Numbered from the stretch's first letter, positions 38,495-47,321 are shown. The stretch is DNA of 64,000 nt from Pelagerythrobacter aerophilus (GCF_003581645.1 NZ_QXFK01000016.1:1-64000); one strand, 5' to 3'. Notes: generated by a model from the sequence alone, not told the origin. Program-made: numbers and translations.

Positions 38495-38998
38495 TCATGC
38501 CGCTGCTCCCTCCAGCCATGCGCGCTCGCTGCTGGTCTTCGCCCGGTCGAGCCGCGCAAGTAGCTGAAACAGCGCGGCATTGTCCGGCTTTTGCCAGAGG
38601 GCGACGAAGCGGCCGCGGTGCATCCGCACTTGCCACAGGCCGGTCTTCACGCGCCACATGAGCGCCGTGTTCGTGACCTTCCGTGACGGGGTCACGCCGG
38701 TCTGTGACCTTTCGCTGTCACCTTGCGCCGGCGCGATCCCGAGCGCCGCATCCCATGCCCGATTGAAGCTTTCGGCGCCTTCGCGGCCGCGCAGGCGATA
38801 GACGGTCTCGCGCGCCATCGACACGCGCCGCGCGGCCTCGGTGACGGAACGGGTTTCGGCGAGGTAACCGATGAACGCGGCCTGCCGCCGCGGCGTCCAC
38901 CCGTCGGCACGGGTGCGGCCGGGCACGGCATAGAACAGCGGGATCCGGGGCGGCGCCGGCTTCCGCTCGCGCGGGAGAAGAGGCGGATAATGCTTCAT
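38495..38998 (-). CDS. HTH-containing hypothetical protein common in sphingomonads
   Basis: This 167-residue protein has a central helix-turn-helix-like segment (WTPRRQAAFIGYLAETRSVT, then EAARRVSMARETVYRLRGREG) followed by ESFNRAWDAALG and a C-terminal helical region. The family is frequent in sphingomonads and resembles phage or transposase-derived DNA-binding domains, but its role is unknown. The start is the ATG at 38998, and its ribosome site is weak. It is convergent with the aminotransferase gene. Confidence 0.65.
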   Translation of the reverse strand: MKHYPPLLPRERKPAPPRIPLFYAVPGRTRADGWTPRRQAAFIGYLAETRSVTEAARRVSMARETVYRLRGREGAESFNRAWDAALGIAPAQGDSERSQTGVTPSRKVTNTALMWRVKTGLWQVRMHRGRFVALWQKPDNAALFQLLARLDRAKTSSERAWLEGAAA

Positions 38999-39176
38999 CC
39001 GAAAGGATAAGGCAGATTTTCGCGATGTAGGAAAGGTCTTTTTGTACGTGATTTGTTCTGACGCCGCGTCTTGGTTCGAGGATCGCGCCACCCCGCACCT
39101 CACACGACCCGTCTCGCTGACGGTTATAAACCCGGGCAGCGACGCGTACCTCGCGGCCTTCATTATGGAGGATCGC

Positions 39177-39554
39177 ATGAAGACCGTTTTGACTCTGGCC
39201 GCCGCATCGCTCGCGATGGGCGGGGCCGCGGGGGCCCAGGAAACCGCCCCGGCGCAGCAGACCGCGCCAGCGCAAGCCGCTCCCAAGTCGGCGGACGTCT
39301 CGGACGACCAGGTCGACCGCTTCGCTCTCGCCGTTCTGAAGGTTCAGCAGATCGCCCGCGATACCGCTGTCGACGAGCAGCAGAAGCAGGCCAAGATGAT
39401 GGCCGCGGTGCAGGAATCGGGGATGGCGCCGCAGGAGTTCCAGGCCATCGCTATGGGCAGCCAGAGCGACCCGGAACTGAAGCAGCGGATTCAGACCGCG
39501 GCCGAGGCCCACGTCAAGGCGGCGCAGGGCGCGGCGGAGCCCGGCCGGCCCTGA
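39177..39554 (+). CDS. DUF4168-like exported protein
   Basis: This 125-residue protein has a signal peptide (VLTLAAASLAMGGAAGAQ), a Gln/Pro/Ala linker, and the helical segment DDQVDRFALAVLKVQQIARD with VQESGMAPQEFQAIAMGSQSD, as in DUF4168 proteins. GGAGGATCGC precedes the ATG at 39177, so the longer frame upstream is rejected. It is probably periplasmic with unknown function. Confidence 0.75.
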   Translation: MKTVLTLAAASLAMGGAAGAQETAPAQQTAPAQAAPKSADVSDDQVDRFALAVLKVQQIARDTAVDEQQKQAKMMAAVQESGMAPQEFQAIAMGSQSDPELKQRIQTAAEAHVKAAQGAAEPGRP

Positions 39555-39587
39555 TCGGACTCTGCTGGACGGTGCCGATCCTGTTCG

Positions 39588-39667
39588 CCGTCCCGGCGAA
39601 AGCCGGGTTCGGGTGCGACGGTGTTCGGCTTAGCCGAGAGCGATCCCAGCTTTCGCCGGGATGACGG
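39588..39667. repeat. Palindromic intergenic repeat element
   Basis: CCGTCCCGGCGAAAGCCGGG near 39589 is mirrored by the inverted copy CCCAGCTTTCGCCGGGATGA near 39645, with a smaller CGGCTTAGCCG palindrome between. Such GTCATCCCGGCGAAAG-type palindromes are dispersed in many sphingomonad genomes. This is the only copy noticed in the window. Confidence 0.6.
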
Positions 39668-39756
39668 AGGGAGGGCTACGTCCCCCTTCGCCCCTCCCTC
39701 CGCGCGCCCTCGCTTTCGCGTGACGAACTCGCGGCGTGGCCGCATCCAGCCGGCGG

Positions 39757-41994
39757 TTAGAAGCTGTGCCGCATCCCGACCGCCACGCTGCGGCCGCGGA
39801 GCGGCGACTGATCCTTGACGAACGAGGTGTGGACGTAGGCCAGCTCGTTGGTGAGGTTCGTGCCGCGTGCGTAGAGCTCCACCGATTTGCCGCCGCCTAC
39901 GTCGAACCGGTAGGCAAGCGTCGCGTTGAGCATGTCGTAGCCGTCCGTCGGCGTCTCGTAGGAAGCCACTCGGTCCTGCTTGAAGGTGTGGTAGTATTCG
40001 ACGTCCGCCGACACCGGGCCGGAGGTCCACTCGTAGCGCGCGCCGAGGCGTCCCGGCGGGATGCGCGGCAGGTTGTCGTCCTCGCTCTTGAGCTCGGCGT
40101 CGACATAGTCGCCGAACAGCGTGACCAGCGATCCGGGCGCGACCTGATGGCTGATCTGCCCGTCGATCCCGAAGAACCGCGCGTCCGCCGCCGTGTAGAC
40201 GAGCAGGAGATGGGGGCGGCCGGTCTCGCGCTCCTCCTCGATCAGACGGGCGAAAATGTAGTCGTCGACGTCCTGGTAGAAGGCGCCCAGCTCGAACCGG
40301 GTGCGCCCGTCGGTCTTGCGGAAGGTCAGGTCGACCGACTTGTTCGTCTCGACCAGGTCGGTCACCGGTGCGGGCAGTTCGGCCGAAAGGGCCGCCGTGC
40401 GCGCCAGCCCGACTTCGTAGCTGTTGGTCGCGAGATTGTTCCCCCGCGCATAGAGCTCGCGCACGTTCGGCGCCCGCTGCGAGCGGGCCAGCGTCAGGCC
40501 GAGCGAATAGCCGGCATCGATGTTCCAGGTCGCGCTCGCCGACACCGAGAACGGGTTGTGCTCGGAGGCGGGATAGTTCGACGCGAAATAGTCGTCGTAG
40601 AAGCCCGAATACATCTCCTCGATTTCCGGCGTCAGCTCGAAGCCGGGAGGAAGAATGTAGTAGGACGTCCAGTGCTTCTTCACCGCATGCATCGTGCGCC
40701 AGTCCTGCCGCACGCCCAGCTCGATATCGACCGGGCCGAATGCGCGCCGCTCGGTCAGGAACAGGCCCACGTTCTCGGTCTTGATGTCGTAGATGCTGTC
40801 GTAGCCGCGATAGACGTCGTTGACGTTGAGACCGCTGAAGGTGCCGTCGGTGTACTGGACGCCGAACGTGCCGGTGAAGCCGAGCAGCGGGGCGTGGGTC
40901 AGCTCCAGCCGCCCGTCGTAAACCTTGTTGCCATAGCGGGCGAACAGGAACGTCCCGTCCATCTCCTCATGCGTATAGTCGGTGTAGGACAGCCGCAGGC
41001 GGGTATGCTCGAGCCCCGGTAGCAAGCGGTCGTAGTCCGCGCGGATGTCGAAGCGCTCGCTGCGCAGATCGATGTAGGCGGTGTGATCGTCGGGTGCCGA
41101 GACCAGCGGCGGCGGGGTGCCGTGCGAGCCGCAGTGCAGATCGAGGCCGTGGGTGTGGCACGGGGCGTTGGCGTGGCTGTGGCCGGGCAGGCCGTATTCG
41201 CTGTCCTGCCGGGTATAGGCGGCGCCGATATAGCCCTTGTCCGTCACCCATGAGGCGCCGAAGCCGTAGCTCGACCCTTCGGCGTAGGAGTCCTTGAGCT
41301 TGTCGCTGCCGAAGGCATCGGGAACGTCGTAGTCCTCGCTGACGTGGCGCGATCCCTCGGCGTGGACGGCGAAGGAGCCGATGCCGGCGGTCACGCGGCC
41401 GACGACGGTCTTTTCCTCGTCGCCGGTGCCGTAACGGACTTCGGTCGCGCCGGCAAAGCCGCCCTCGGGCACGGTCTTGGGCACTCTGCTGTCGATCAGG
41501 TTGATCGCGCCGTTGAGCGCGTTGCCGCCGTAGCGGACCGCGGCGGGGCCGCGCTGGATCTCGATCGCGTCGAGCAGCAGTGGATCGGCGGCGATGGCGT
41601 GATCGGGCGAGACGGACGAGGCGTCGAACAGGTTGGCGCCGTCGGTCAGGATCTCGATGCGCGGCACCGTCTGGCCGCGGATGACCGGGCGCGAGGCGCC
41701 GCCGCCGAAGCTGTCGAGATGCACCCCGGGCAGGCCCGCGAGCGTCTCGCCGAGACCGCCCTGGCGCCGGTGTACGAGCTCATCCCCCGCGAGGACCTGG
41801 ACCGGTAGCGGCTCGCTCGTCTCCTCGCGCTCGAGCGAGGCGCCGGTGACGACGATGTCGGACCGGGTGGCCCGCTCGCGGGGCTTGTCCTCGCCCGCCG
41901 TGTCCTGGGCCCAGGCTGCGGCGGGCGAGACAAGCGCGATCGAAGCGGCGGACAACCAAAGCTGCGTCCGCTGGGCGAGTGCTGGCAAAATCAT
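39757..41994 (-). CDS. TonB-dependent receptor, ZnuD-like zinc receptor
   Basis: This 745-residue outer-membrane receptor has a signal peptide ending AAAWAQ at 30, a plug with DIVVTGASLEREETSEPLPVQ, GETLAGLPGVHLDSFGGGAS, RPVIRGQTVPRIEILTDG and RGPAAVRYGGNALNGAINL, then a barrel ending RGRSVAVGMRHSF. An extracellular loop at about 272-291 is rich in histidine and cysteine (six His, two Cys), as in ZnuD zinc receptors. A Zur-like palindrome lies just upstream. It follows ribE on the same strand by 98 bases but probably has its own zinc-regulated promoter. Uptake of another divalent metal is possible. Confidence 0.88.
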   Translation of the reverse strand: MILPALAQRTQLWLSAASIALVSPAAAWAQDTAGEDKPRERATRSDIVVTGASLEREETSEPLPVQVLAGDELVHRRQGGLGETLAGLPGVHLDSFGGGASRPVIRGQTVPRIEILTDGANLFDASSVSPDHAIAADPLLLDAIEIQRGPAAVRYGGNALNGAINLIDSRVPKTVPEGGFAGATEVRYGTGDEEKTVVGRVTAGIGSFAVHAEGSRHVSEDYDVPDAFGSDKLKDSYAEGSSYGFGASWVTDKGYIGAAYTRQDSEYGLPGHSHANAPCHTHGLDLHCGSHGTPPPLVSAPDDHTAYIDLRSERFDIRADYDRLLPGLEHTRLRLSYTDYTHEEMDGTFLFARYGNKVYDGRLELTHAPLLGFTGTFGVQYTDGTFSGLNVNDVYRGYDSIYDIKTENVGLFLTERRAFGPVDIELGVRQDWRTMHAVKKHWTSYYILPPGFELTPEIEEMYSGFYDDYFASNYPASEHNPFSVSASATWNIDAGYSLGLTLARSQRAPNVRELYARGNNLATNSYEVGLARTAALSAELPAPVTDLVETNKSVDLTFRKTDGRTRFELGAFYQDVDDYIFARLIEEERETGRPHLLLVYTAADARFFGIDGQISHQVAPGSLVTLFGDYVDAELKSEDDNLPRIPPGRLGARYEWTSGPVSADVEYYHTFKQDRVASYETPTDGYDMLNATLAYRFDVGGGKSVELYARGTNLTNELAYVHTSFVKDQSPLRGRSVAVGMRHSF

Positions 41995-42035
41995 CGTGTG
42001 TTGACCCCTTCTGATTGGCGCGGGGTCGATAGATG

Positions 42036-42052
42036 ATGATATACCATAACGT
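42036..42052. promoter_or_regulatory. Candidate Zur box upstream of the ZnuD-like receptor
   Basis: ATGATATACCATAACGT is an imperfect palindrome resembling alphaproteobacterial Zur sites (ATGTTATA-type halves). It lies 42-58 bases before the receptor start, in the intergenic gap after ribE. Only part of each half matches, so it is tentative, but it fits the zinc-receptor reading of the gene. Confidence 0.4.
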
Positions 42053-42092
42053 CAATGGGGCGAGTAAGGCCGGGAGGGGCCGTGCCCGGACG

Positions 42093-42710
42093 CTACCGCT
42101 GGAGGCTTTGCATCCGCTTGAGGTAGCGCGCGAGGACGTCGATCTCGAGGTTCACGCGGTCGCCTTCGGCCAGGTCGCCGAGCGTGGTGACTTCGGCCGT
42201 GTGCGGGATCAGGTTGAGGAGGAAGTCGCACGCGCCGTCTTCCTGATCGCGCACGTCGTTGACGGTGAGCGACACGCCGTCGACCGTGATCGAGCCCTTG
42301 GGCGCGACGAACGGGGCGAAGGCGGCGCCGGTGCGGATCGCGACGGTGGTCGAGCCGCCCTCGGCGCGGACCAGGCGGACTTCGCCCACGGTGTCCACGT
42401 GGCCGGTGACGATATGGCCGCCGAGCTCGTCGCCGAGCTTGAGCGCGGTTTCGAGGTTGAGCCGGCGGCCAGCGCGCCACATGCCGGGCACGGTGCGCGA
42501 GACGGTTTCGGCCGAAACGTCGACCGCGAACCAGGCGTCTCCCGGCTCGCCGCCGCGCTCGACCACCGTCAGGCACACGCCCGAACAGGCGATCGAGGCG
42601 CCGATCGCGATCTTCTCGGGATCGTAGGGGCAGGCGATCCGCAAATGCAGGTCGCCGCGCTGCTGCGCTTCCTCGATGGTGCCGATCGCGCTGACTATGC
42701 CGGTGAACAT
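42093..42710 (-). CDS. ribE: Riboflavin synthase alpha subunit
   Basis: This enzyme dismutates two 6,7-dimethyl-8-ribityllumazine molecules into riboflavin. The 205-residue protein has two lumazine-binding repeats: MFTGIVSAIGTIEEA with ACSGVCLTVVE in the first half, and GHIVTGHVDTVGEV with SITVDGVSLTVNDV and NLIPHTAEVTTL in the second. It overlaps the ribD 3' end by 16 bases, so the two are cotranscribed. No FMN riboswitch is seen in front of them. Confidence 0.97.
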   Translation of the reverse strand: MFTGIVSAIGTIEEAQQRGDLHLRIACPYDPEKIAIGASIACSGVCLTVVERGGEPGDAWFAVDVSAETVSRTVPGMWRAGRRLNLETALKLGDELGGHIVTGHVDTVGEVRLVRAEGGSTTVAIRTGAAFAPFVAPKGSITVDGVSLTVNDVRDQEDGACDFLLNLIPHTAEVTTLGDLAEGDRVNLEIDVLARYLKRMQSLQR

Positions 42711-43696
42711 TGTTCGCTCCCTATCCGGGCGCGCTCATAGGCCTCGTAGGTGTCGCTGCCAAGCTGTCGCCGTTCCGCCAGACGCCAGCGGCCGTGCGCT
42801 TCGGCGAGCGCGGGGAGGCCGATGTCGCCCAGCGCGGCAGTGCCCCCGCCGATCAGGACCGGCGCGCGGTAAAGCTCGAGCCGGTCGACCAGATCGGCGG
42901 CGAGGAAAGCTGCGCCGGTTTGCGCCCCGCCTTCGACATAGAGGTACTGGACGGCTTCGAGCCCTGCGATCTCCTCGGGCGCGGCGATCATTTCGACCGT
43001 GTCGTCCTCGACCATGCACGAGAGGACCACCCGGCGCGGGCTGCGCGCTTCGAGACCGGGCAGGCGCACGTCGAGCCGCGGCGCGTCGGCGCGCCAGGTG
43101 CCGCCGCCGACGAGGATCGCATCGGCCATGGCGCGGCGCGAATGGACGTGCGCGCGGGCCGCCTCGCCGGTGATCCAGCGGCTCTCGCCGCTCGCGGTGG
43201 CAATGCATCCGTCGAGCGAGGTTGCGAGCTTGAGCGTGACGTGGGGGCGGCCGTGCTCGGCGCGGGTCAGGTAGCCGGCGAGGCTGGCGCGGGCGGCGGG
43301 GCAGTCCATGGTCTCGACCGCGATGCCCGCTTCGCCGAGCCGCTCGATCCCGCGGCCGTGGGTGCGCTCGTCCGGATCGCGCGCGCCGATCACCACGCGA
43401 TCAAGCGCGGCTTCGGCGATCAGGTCGGCGCAGGCCGGGCCGCGTTCGGAGCGGTGCGCGCAGGGTTCGAGCGTGACGTAGAGGGTCGCGCCGCGTGCGG
43501 CCTCCCCCGCTTCGGCGAGCGCGATCGCCTCGGCATGGGGGCGGCCGCCGGGCCGGGTCCATCCGCGGCCGACGACTTTGCCATCCTTGACGATAACGCA
43601 TCCGACGGCGGGGTTGGGGCGGCTCAGCGGCCGGCCGCGCGCCGCGAGGCGGGCGGCAGCCGCGAGCCAGGCTGCGTCACTCGGAGGGGTCGGCAA
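42695..43696 (-). CDS. ribD: Bifunctional riboflavin biosynthesis deaminase/reductase
   Basis: This enzyme deaminates 2,5-diamino-6-ribosylamino-pyrimidinone phosphate and then reduces its ribose. The 333-residue protein has the zinc deaminase motif PHAEAIALAEAGE and TLEPCAHRSERGPACADL, then a reductase domain (VTLKLATSLDGCIATASGES, ILVGGGTWRADAPRLDVR, YVEGGAQTGAAF). The start is TTG at 43696, overlapping the preceding gene. It forms an operon with ribE. Confidence 0.96.
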   Translation of the reverse strand: MPTPPSDAAWLAAAARLAARGRPLSRPNPAVGCVIVKDGKVVGRGWTRPGGRPHAEAIALAEAGEAARGATLYVTLEPCAHRSERGPACADLIAEAALDRVVIGARDPDERTHGRGIERLGEAGIAVETMDCPAARASLAGYLTRAEHGRPHVTLKLATSLDGCIATASGESRWITGEAARAHVHSRRAMADAILVGGGTWRADAPRLDVRLPGLEARSPRRVVLSCMVEDDTVEMIAAPEEIAGLEAVQYLYVEGGAQTGAAFLAADLVDRLELYRAPVLIGGGTAALGDIGLPALAEAHGRWRLAERRQLGSDTYEAYERARIGSEQCSPA

Positions 43697-44126
43697 TGGA
43701 GTCGCCGATCAGCGCCTCGCGGCGTGCCTTTTCCGCGGCTTCCTCGCGCGCGCGCTCGGCTGCAGCTTCACGCTCGATCTTCTCGACGTCCATGCCCGCC
43801 GCGCGGCCGAAGCTGCGGTAGATCTCGCGGCGGAGCTCCTCGCGCTCGGCCTGCTCGGCGGCGAGCGCTTCCTTGCGGGCCTGGTTCGCGATGTTCGAGG
43901 CAATGATCTCCTCGTCCGTGCGGCCGGGCGCGAACGTGGTGATGAAGCTGACCTGGGGCCGTTCGGGCGGCAGGTAGTACCGCTCCTGCAAGACCCAGAA
44001 GAGCAGGCTCCCGGTCATCAGCATCGAGAGCCCGAGAATCGGCCAGCGATAGGGCTGGGGGCGCCGGATATATTCCCAGAAGTCACCGACTCCCTCGGCG
44101 GGATTGAGGCGGCTGATCAAACGCAT
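43677..44126 (-). CDS. Single-pass membrane protein, hypothetical
   Basis: This 149-residue protein has one transmembrane segment at about 28-46 (WPILGLSMLMTGSLLFWVL), then a long charged, probably coiled-coil tail rich in Glu/Arg/Ala (QARKEALAAEQAEREELRRE and onward). The N-terminus MRLISRLNPAEGVGDFWEYI resembles a conserved sphingomonad family of unknown role. It overlaps ribD by 20 bases and lies 44 bases behind the metalloprotease gene. Confidence 0.7.
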   Translation of the reverse strand: MRLISRLNPAEGVGDFWEYIRRPQPYRWPILGLSMLMTGSLLFWVLQERYYLPPERPQVSFITTFAPGRTDEEIIASNIANQARKEALAAEQAEREELRREIYRSFGRAAGMDVEKIEREAAAERAREEAAEKARREALIGDSIADPSE

Positions 44127-44170
44127 GGTGCCAAGATAGGCGTTCCCGCGCGCGAACGCCAGTCCGGAAC

Positions 44171-44896
44171 TCAGCCGAACGCGGCGTAGAGCGTGCGGCC
44201 GCGGTCCTTCAGCCAGCGGTCGGCGGCGGGCAGGTCGCCGTCGTAGATCCGCGCCAGCGCCGCCTTGAACGCCGGGCCGTGGTCGAAGTGCAGCAGGTGC
44301 GCGACCTCGTGCGCGACGACCGAACGGCGGACCGCGTCGGGCGCCATGATCAGCCGCCAGTTGATCCGCACCGTGCCGTCGCTCGCGCAGCTTCCCCAGC
44401 GCCGCTTCGCCCGCGACAGGCGGAGGGCGGGGACGGGTACGCCGGCGGCGGCACAGAACTCGGCGAGATCGGCCGTCATCAGCCGCAGCGCTTCGCCCTC
44501 CAGCCAGCGGCGCAGGCGCAGAGGCAAGTGCTTTTCGGGCCCGCCGATCGCGATCGCACCCTCGCTCAAGGCGGGACGGCGCGAGGCCTCGGGCGACCAG
44601 GCGATGGCGAGCTCGGCGCCGCGGTAGGCGAGCGTTCCGCCGGCCTCGACCGGCGCGGCGCGAGGCAGGGCGTCGAGCTGCGCGGCGAGCCACTCGCGGC
44701 GGGCCTGCGCGAACTCGACCGCTTCCGCCGTGCGGCCCCAGCGCGGCAGGGTGACGCGCACCGCATCGCCCTCCGGCGCGAGCCGCAGGACCATGCGCCG
44801 GGCGCGCGGATGGCGCAGGACCACGATCGGCAGGCGCCGCTCGCCCAGCACGATCTCCGGTGCGGCCCGCGCGTCGCGCCGCAGCCAGTCGATCAT
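44171..44896 (-). CDS. YgjP-like zinc metalloprotease (DUF45/WLM type)
   Basis: This 241-residue protein has the zincin motif HEVAHLLHFDHGPAF at about 201-215 with two metal histidines and the glutamate, preceded by SRAKRRWGSCASDGTVRINWRL, the typical YgjP segment. The N-terminal half is a beta-rich domain (ARRMVLRLAPEGDAVRVTLP). It overlaps the YcgN-like gene by four bases (ATGA). The family is of unknown substrate. Confidence 0.87.
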   Translation of the reverse strand: MIDWLRRDARAAPEIVLGERRLPIVVLRHPRARRMVLRLAPEGDAVRVTLPRWGRTAEAVEFAQARREWLAAQLDALPRAAPVEAGGTLAYRGAELAIAWSPEASRRPALSEGAIAIGGPEKHLPLRLRRWLEGEALRLMTADLAEFCAAAGVPVPALRLSRAKRRWGSCASDGTVRINWRLIMAPDAVRRSVVAHEVAHLLHFDHGPAFKAALARIYDGDLPAADRWLKDRGRTLYAAFG

Positions 44897-45336
44897 ACGT
44901 CGCTCCAGTCGACGATATGGTGTTCGAGCGGACCTGCGTCGGTCTCGCTCACCACGCGCCCCGCGACCGAGGCGCCGGCGCGCTTCACGCTGTCGGGATC
45001 GCCGGTCAGCAACGGATGCCATTCGGGCAGCGGCTCGTCCGCGGCGCGGCGGCGGTAGGCGCAGGTTTCGGGCAGCCAGCTTACCGTGCCGACGATCTTG
45101 AGCGTCAGGCGCAGGCAGTCGGGCACGAAGGCCTTGCGGTTGCGATAGTCGCGGCAGCGCGCGGTTCCGGTGTCGAGCAGCTTGCAGGCGACGTTGGTGT
45201 CCTCGATCTCGCCGGTGTCGGCATCCTCGATCTTGTGCAGGCAGCAGCGGCCGCAGCCGTCGCACAGCGCCTCCCATTCCTCGCGCGACAGCTCGGCGAG
45301 CGGACGCTCCCAGAACCGGTCCCTCAGCGCACCCAT
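44893..45336 (-). CDS. YcgN/UPF0260 cysteine-cluster protein
   Basis: This 147-residue protein has CDGCGRCCLHKIED near residue 25, CKLLDTGTARCRDYRNRKAFVPDC and ETCAYR, the cysteine pattern of UPF0260 proteins that probably bind iron or an Fe-S cluster. The ATG at 45336 gives the family N-terminus FWERPLAELSREEWEALCDG. It starts inside the SCO1 3' end (13-base overlap), so translation is coupled. Its function is not established. Confidence 0.9.
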   Translation of the reverse strand: MGALRDRFWERPLAELSREEWEALCDGCGRCCLHKIEDADTGEIEDTNVACKLLDTGTARCRDYRNRKAFVPDCLRLTLKIVGTVSWLPETCAYRRRAADEPLPEWHPLLTGDPDSVKRAGASVAGRVVSETDAGPLEHHIVDWSDV

Positions 45337-45929
45337 CGCGCCAGTTCCGCGGCGATCGCGTCCGCACCTTCGGCCGCCGGCAGGATCGCGACCGGCGATC
45401 CGTCGGGCGCGAAGAGATAGACGACGTTCGAGTGGTTCATGTCGTAGGCGCCGCCCTCTCCCTCGCGGCCGCGCGAGTAGAACACGCCGAAGGTCTTCGC
45501 GACCTCCTCGATCTGCTCGGGCGTGCCGGTCAGCCCGACCAGCCGCGGGTGGAAGTTGGAGACGAACTCGGCCACCACTTCGGGCGTGTCGCGCGCCGGA
45601 TCGATGGTGATGAAGATCGGCTGGACCTGCGCGCCGAGCTCCGGCTCGGCCTTCTCGAACTGTGTCAGCCCCTGCGAGAAGCGCTGCACGTCGGTCGGGC
45701 AGATGTCCGGGCAATAGGTGTAGCCGAAATAGACGATCCGCCACTTGCCGTCGTAATCGGCCCAGCGGTGGACCTTTCCATCTCCGCCGGTCAGCGCGAA
45801 GGGGCCGCCGATGGCGGCGCCGTGGAGCGGCGCGGTGTCCAGCGCGGGCTGGTTGTCGCAGGCCGCGAGGGCCAGGGCGGCGGAGAGAGCGATCAGAGTT
45901 CTGGGGAGAGGCATGGCGCGGCGCTTCAT
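45324..45929 (-). CDS. SCO1/SenC copper-chaperone lipoprotein
   Basis: This thioredoxin-fold protein helps insert copper into cytochrome oxidase. The 201 residues begin with a signal and lipobox LALAACDNQ, then RIVYFGYTYCPDICPTDVQR (CxxxC copper ligands), FITIDPARDTPEVV, and YDMNHSNVVYLFAPDG with the third-ligand histidine. It is anchored in the inner membrane facing the periplasm. No oxidase genes are in the window. Confidence 0.93.
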   Translation of the reverse strand: MKRRAMPLPRTLIALSAALALAACDNQPALDTAPLHGAAIGGPFALTGGDGKVHRWADYDGKWRIVYFGYTYCPDICPTDVQRFSQGLTQFEKAEPELGAQVQPIFITIDPARDTPEVVAEFVSNFHPRLVGLTGTPEQIEEVAKTFGVFYSRGREGEGGAYDMNHSNVVYLFAPDGSPVAILPAAEGADAIAAELARWVR

Positions 45930-46016
45930 GCTCTGCTAATCGGGCTTCCGCAAGGGGGCGGCAAGGGCCCCCGGACACGACAACGACAAGACACGACGAC
46001 GAAAGGTAGGGAAGAC

Positions 46017-46631
46017 ATGGCCCGCGCCATTCTGCGCAAGGCGACCCTGGCGATCGGACTGGCAGCCGCGATCGTGGCCGCGCCGGCCACCGCCCAGATG
46101 ATGTCGGAAGGATACGAGTTCCTGAAAGCCGTGCGCGAGCGCGACGGGACCAAGGTCACCGAAGCGCTGAGCCAGCCGGGCGCAGTGGTGGTCAACGCCC
46201 GCGACATCTCCACCGGGCAGACGGCGCTGCATATCGTGACCGAGCGGCGCGATCCGGTGTGGATCCGCTTCCTGACCGCCAAGGGCGCCAATCCCAACGT
46301 GCGCGACAAGGCGGGCAACACGCCGCTGTCGATCGCGGTGCGTCTCGGCCTCGTCGAAGGGGCGAAGGAACTGATCGAAGCCGGCGCCCATGTCGATGTG
46401 ACCGGCGATACCGGCGAGACGCCGCTGATCGCGGCGATCCACCGGCGCGACATGGCGATGGTCCGGCTCCTGCTGGAGAAGGGCGCCAATCCCGACCGGA
46501 CGGACACTTCCGGCCGCTCCGCGCGCGACTATGCCGAACTGCTCGGCTCCGACAGCCGCATCGCGGAAGCGATTGCCGCGGCCGACGAGACCAAGGCCGC
46601 GCAGGGCCAGAGCTACGGGCCGAAGCTCTGA
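46017..46631 (+). CDS. Exported ankyrin-repeat protein
   Basis: This 204-residue protein has a signal peptide (IGLAAAIVAAPATAQ) and four ankyrin-type repeats: TGQTALHIVTERRDPVWIRF, AGNTPLSIAVRLGLVEGAKE, TGETPLIAAIHRRDMAMVRL and SGRSARDYAELLGSD. It probably binds another periplasmic protein. GTAGGGAAGAC precedes the ATG. It lies one base before the COQ9 gene, so the two are cotranscribed. Confidence 0.9.
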   Translation: MARAILRKATLAIGLAAAIVAAPATAQMMSEGYEFLKAVRERDGTKVTEALSQPGAVVVNARDISTGQTALHIVTERRDPVWIRFLTAKGANPNVRDKAGNTPLSIAVRLGLVEGAKELIEAGAHVDVTGDTGETPLIAAIHRRDMAMVRLLLEKGANPDRTDTSGRSARDYAELLGSDSRIAEAIAAADETKAAQGQSYGPKL

Positions 46632-46632
46632 C

Positions 46633-47292
46633 ATGGCGCTGTCCGCCGACCTGACGCTGGACGAACTGCGGCTCGCGCTGGCGCCTGCGGTCGCCGACTC
46701 GGCGATCTTCGACGGCTGGACCGAGGCCGCGGTGCGCGTGGCGGCGGAAATCGAAGGGGTCGACCCCGATGTCGCCGCGCTCGCCTACCCCGGCGGGGCG
46801 ATGGACATGATCGCCGCGTGGTTCGAGTCGGTCGACGCGGCGATGGCCGCGGCGCTGCCGCCGGAACGGCTCGCAGGCATGAAGATCCGCGCCCGAATCG
46901 CCGGCCTCGTGCAAGCGCGGCTGGACGCCATGCTGGGGCGGGAGGAAGCGCTGCGGCGCGCGCTGTCGATCATGGCCATGCCGCAGAACGCCGCGCGGAG
47001 CCTCAAGCTCGGCTGGCGCAGCGCCGATGTCATGTGGCGGCTCGCCGGCGATACCGCGACCGATTACAACCACTATACCAAGCGCGCGCTGCTCGCTTCC
47101 ATCTACGCCGCGACCGTGGCCGTGTTCGTCGACGACGAGAGCGAGGGCAAGGCCGAGACGCGCGCCTTCCTCGACCGGCGAATCGACGGGGTGATGCGGT
47201 TCGAGAAAGCCAAGGCCCAGCTTCTGGGCAGCGGCCGCGATGGCTTCAACGTGGCCCGCTTCCTCGGGCGGCTGCGCTATCCGGCGCGCTAG
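46633..47292 (+). CDS. COQ9-family ubiquinone biosynthesis accessory protein
   Basis: This 219-residue protein has a TetR-like fold and the COQ9 C-terminal domain: RSLKLGWRSADVMWRLAGDTATDYNHYTKR, LASIYAATVAVFVDD and FLDRRIDGVMRFEKAK are family marks. COQ9 presents lipid intermediates to the hydroxylase during ubiquinone synthesis. It follows the ankyrin gene immediately. The downstream gap contains a Fur-like site before feoA. Confidence 0.92.
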   Translation: MALSADLTLDELRLALAPAVADSAIFDGWTEAAVRVAAEIEGVDPDVAALAYPGGAMDMIAAWFESVDAAMAAALPPERLAGMKIRARIAGLVQARLDAMLGREEALRRALSIMAMPQNAARSLKLGWRSADVMWRLAGDTATDYNHYTKRALLASIYAATVAVFVDDESEGKAETRAFLDRRIDGVMRFEKAKAQLLGSGRDGFNVARFLGRLRYPAR

Positions 47293-47306
47293 TCCAGAAG
47301 CTCTAT

Positions 47307-47321
47307 TGATAATCAGTTGCA
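47307..47321. promoter_or_regulatory. Candidate Fur box before feoA
   Basis: TGATAAT-C-AGTTGCA fits a 7-1-7 Fur palindrome with a perfect left half and four of seven matches in the right half. It sits 32-46 bases before the feoA ATG, as expected for iron repression of ferrous uptake. Confidence 0.4.

Noticed and set aside
36093-38657. Very long minus-strand frame across the EipA-like and aminotransferase genes
   Set aside because: Antisense shadow of two well-supported plus-strand genes and the tRNA; composition is Arg/His-rich with no domain.
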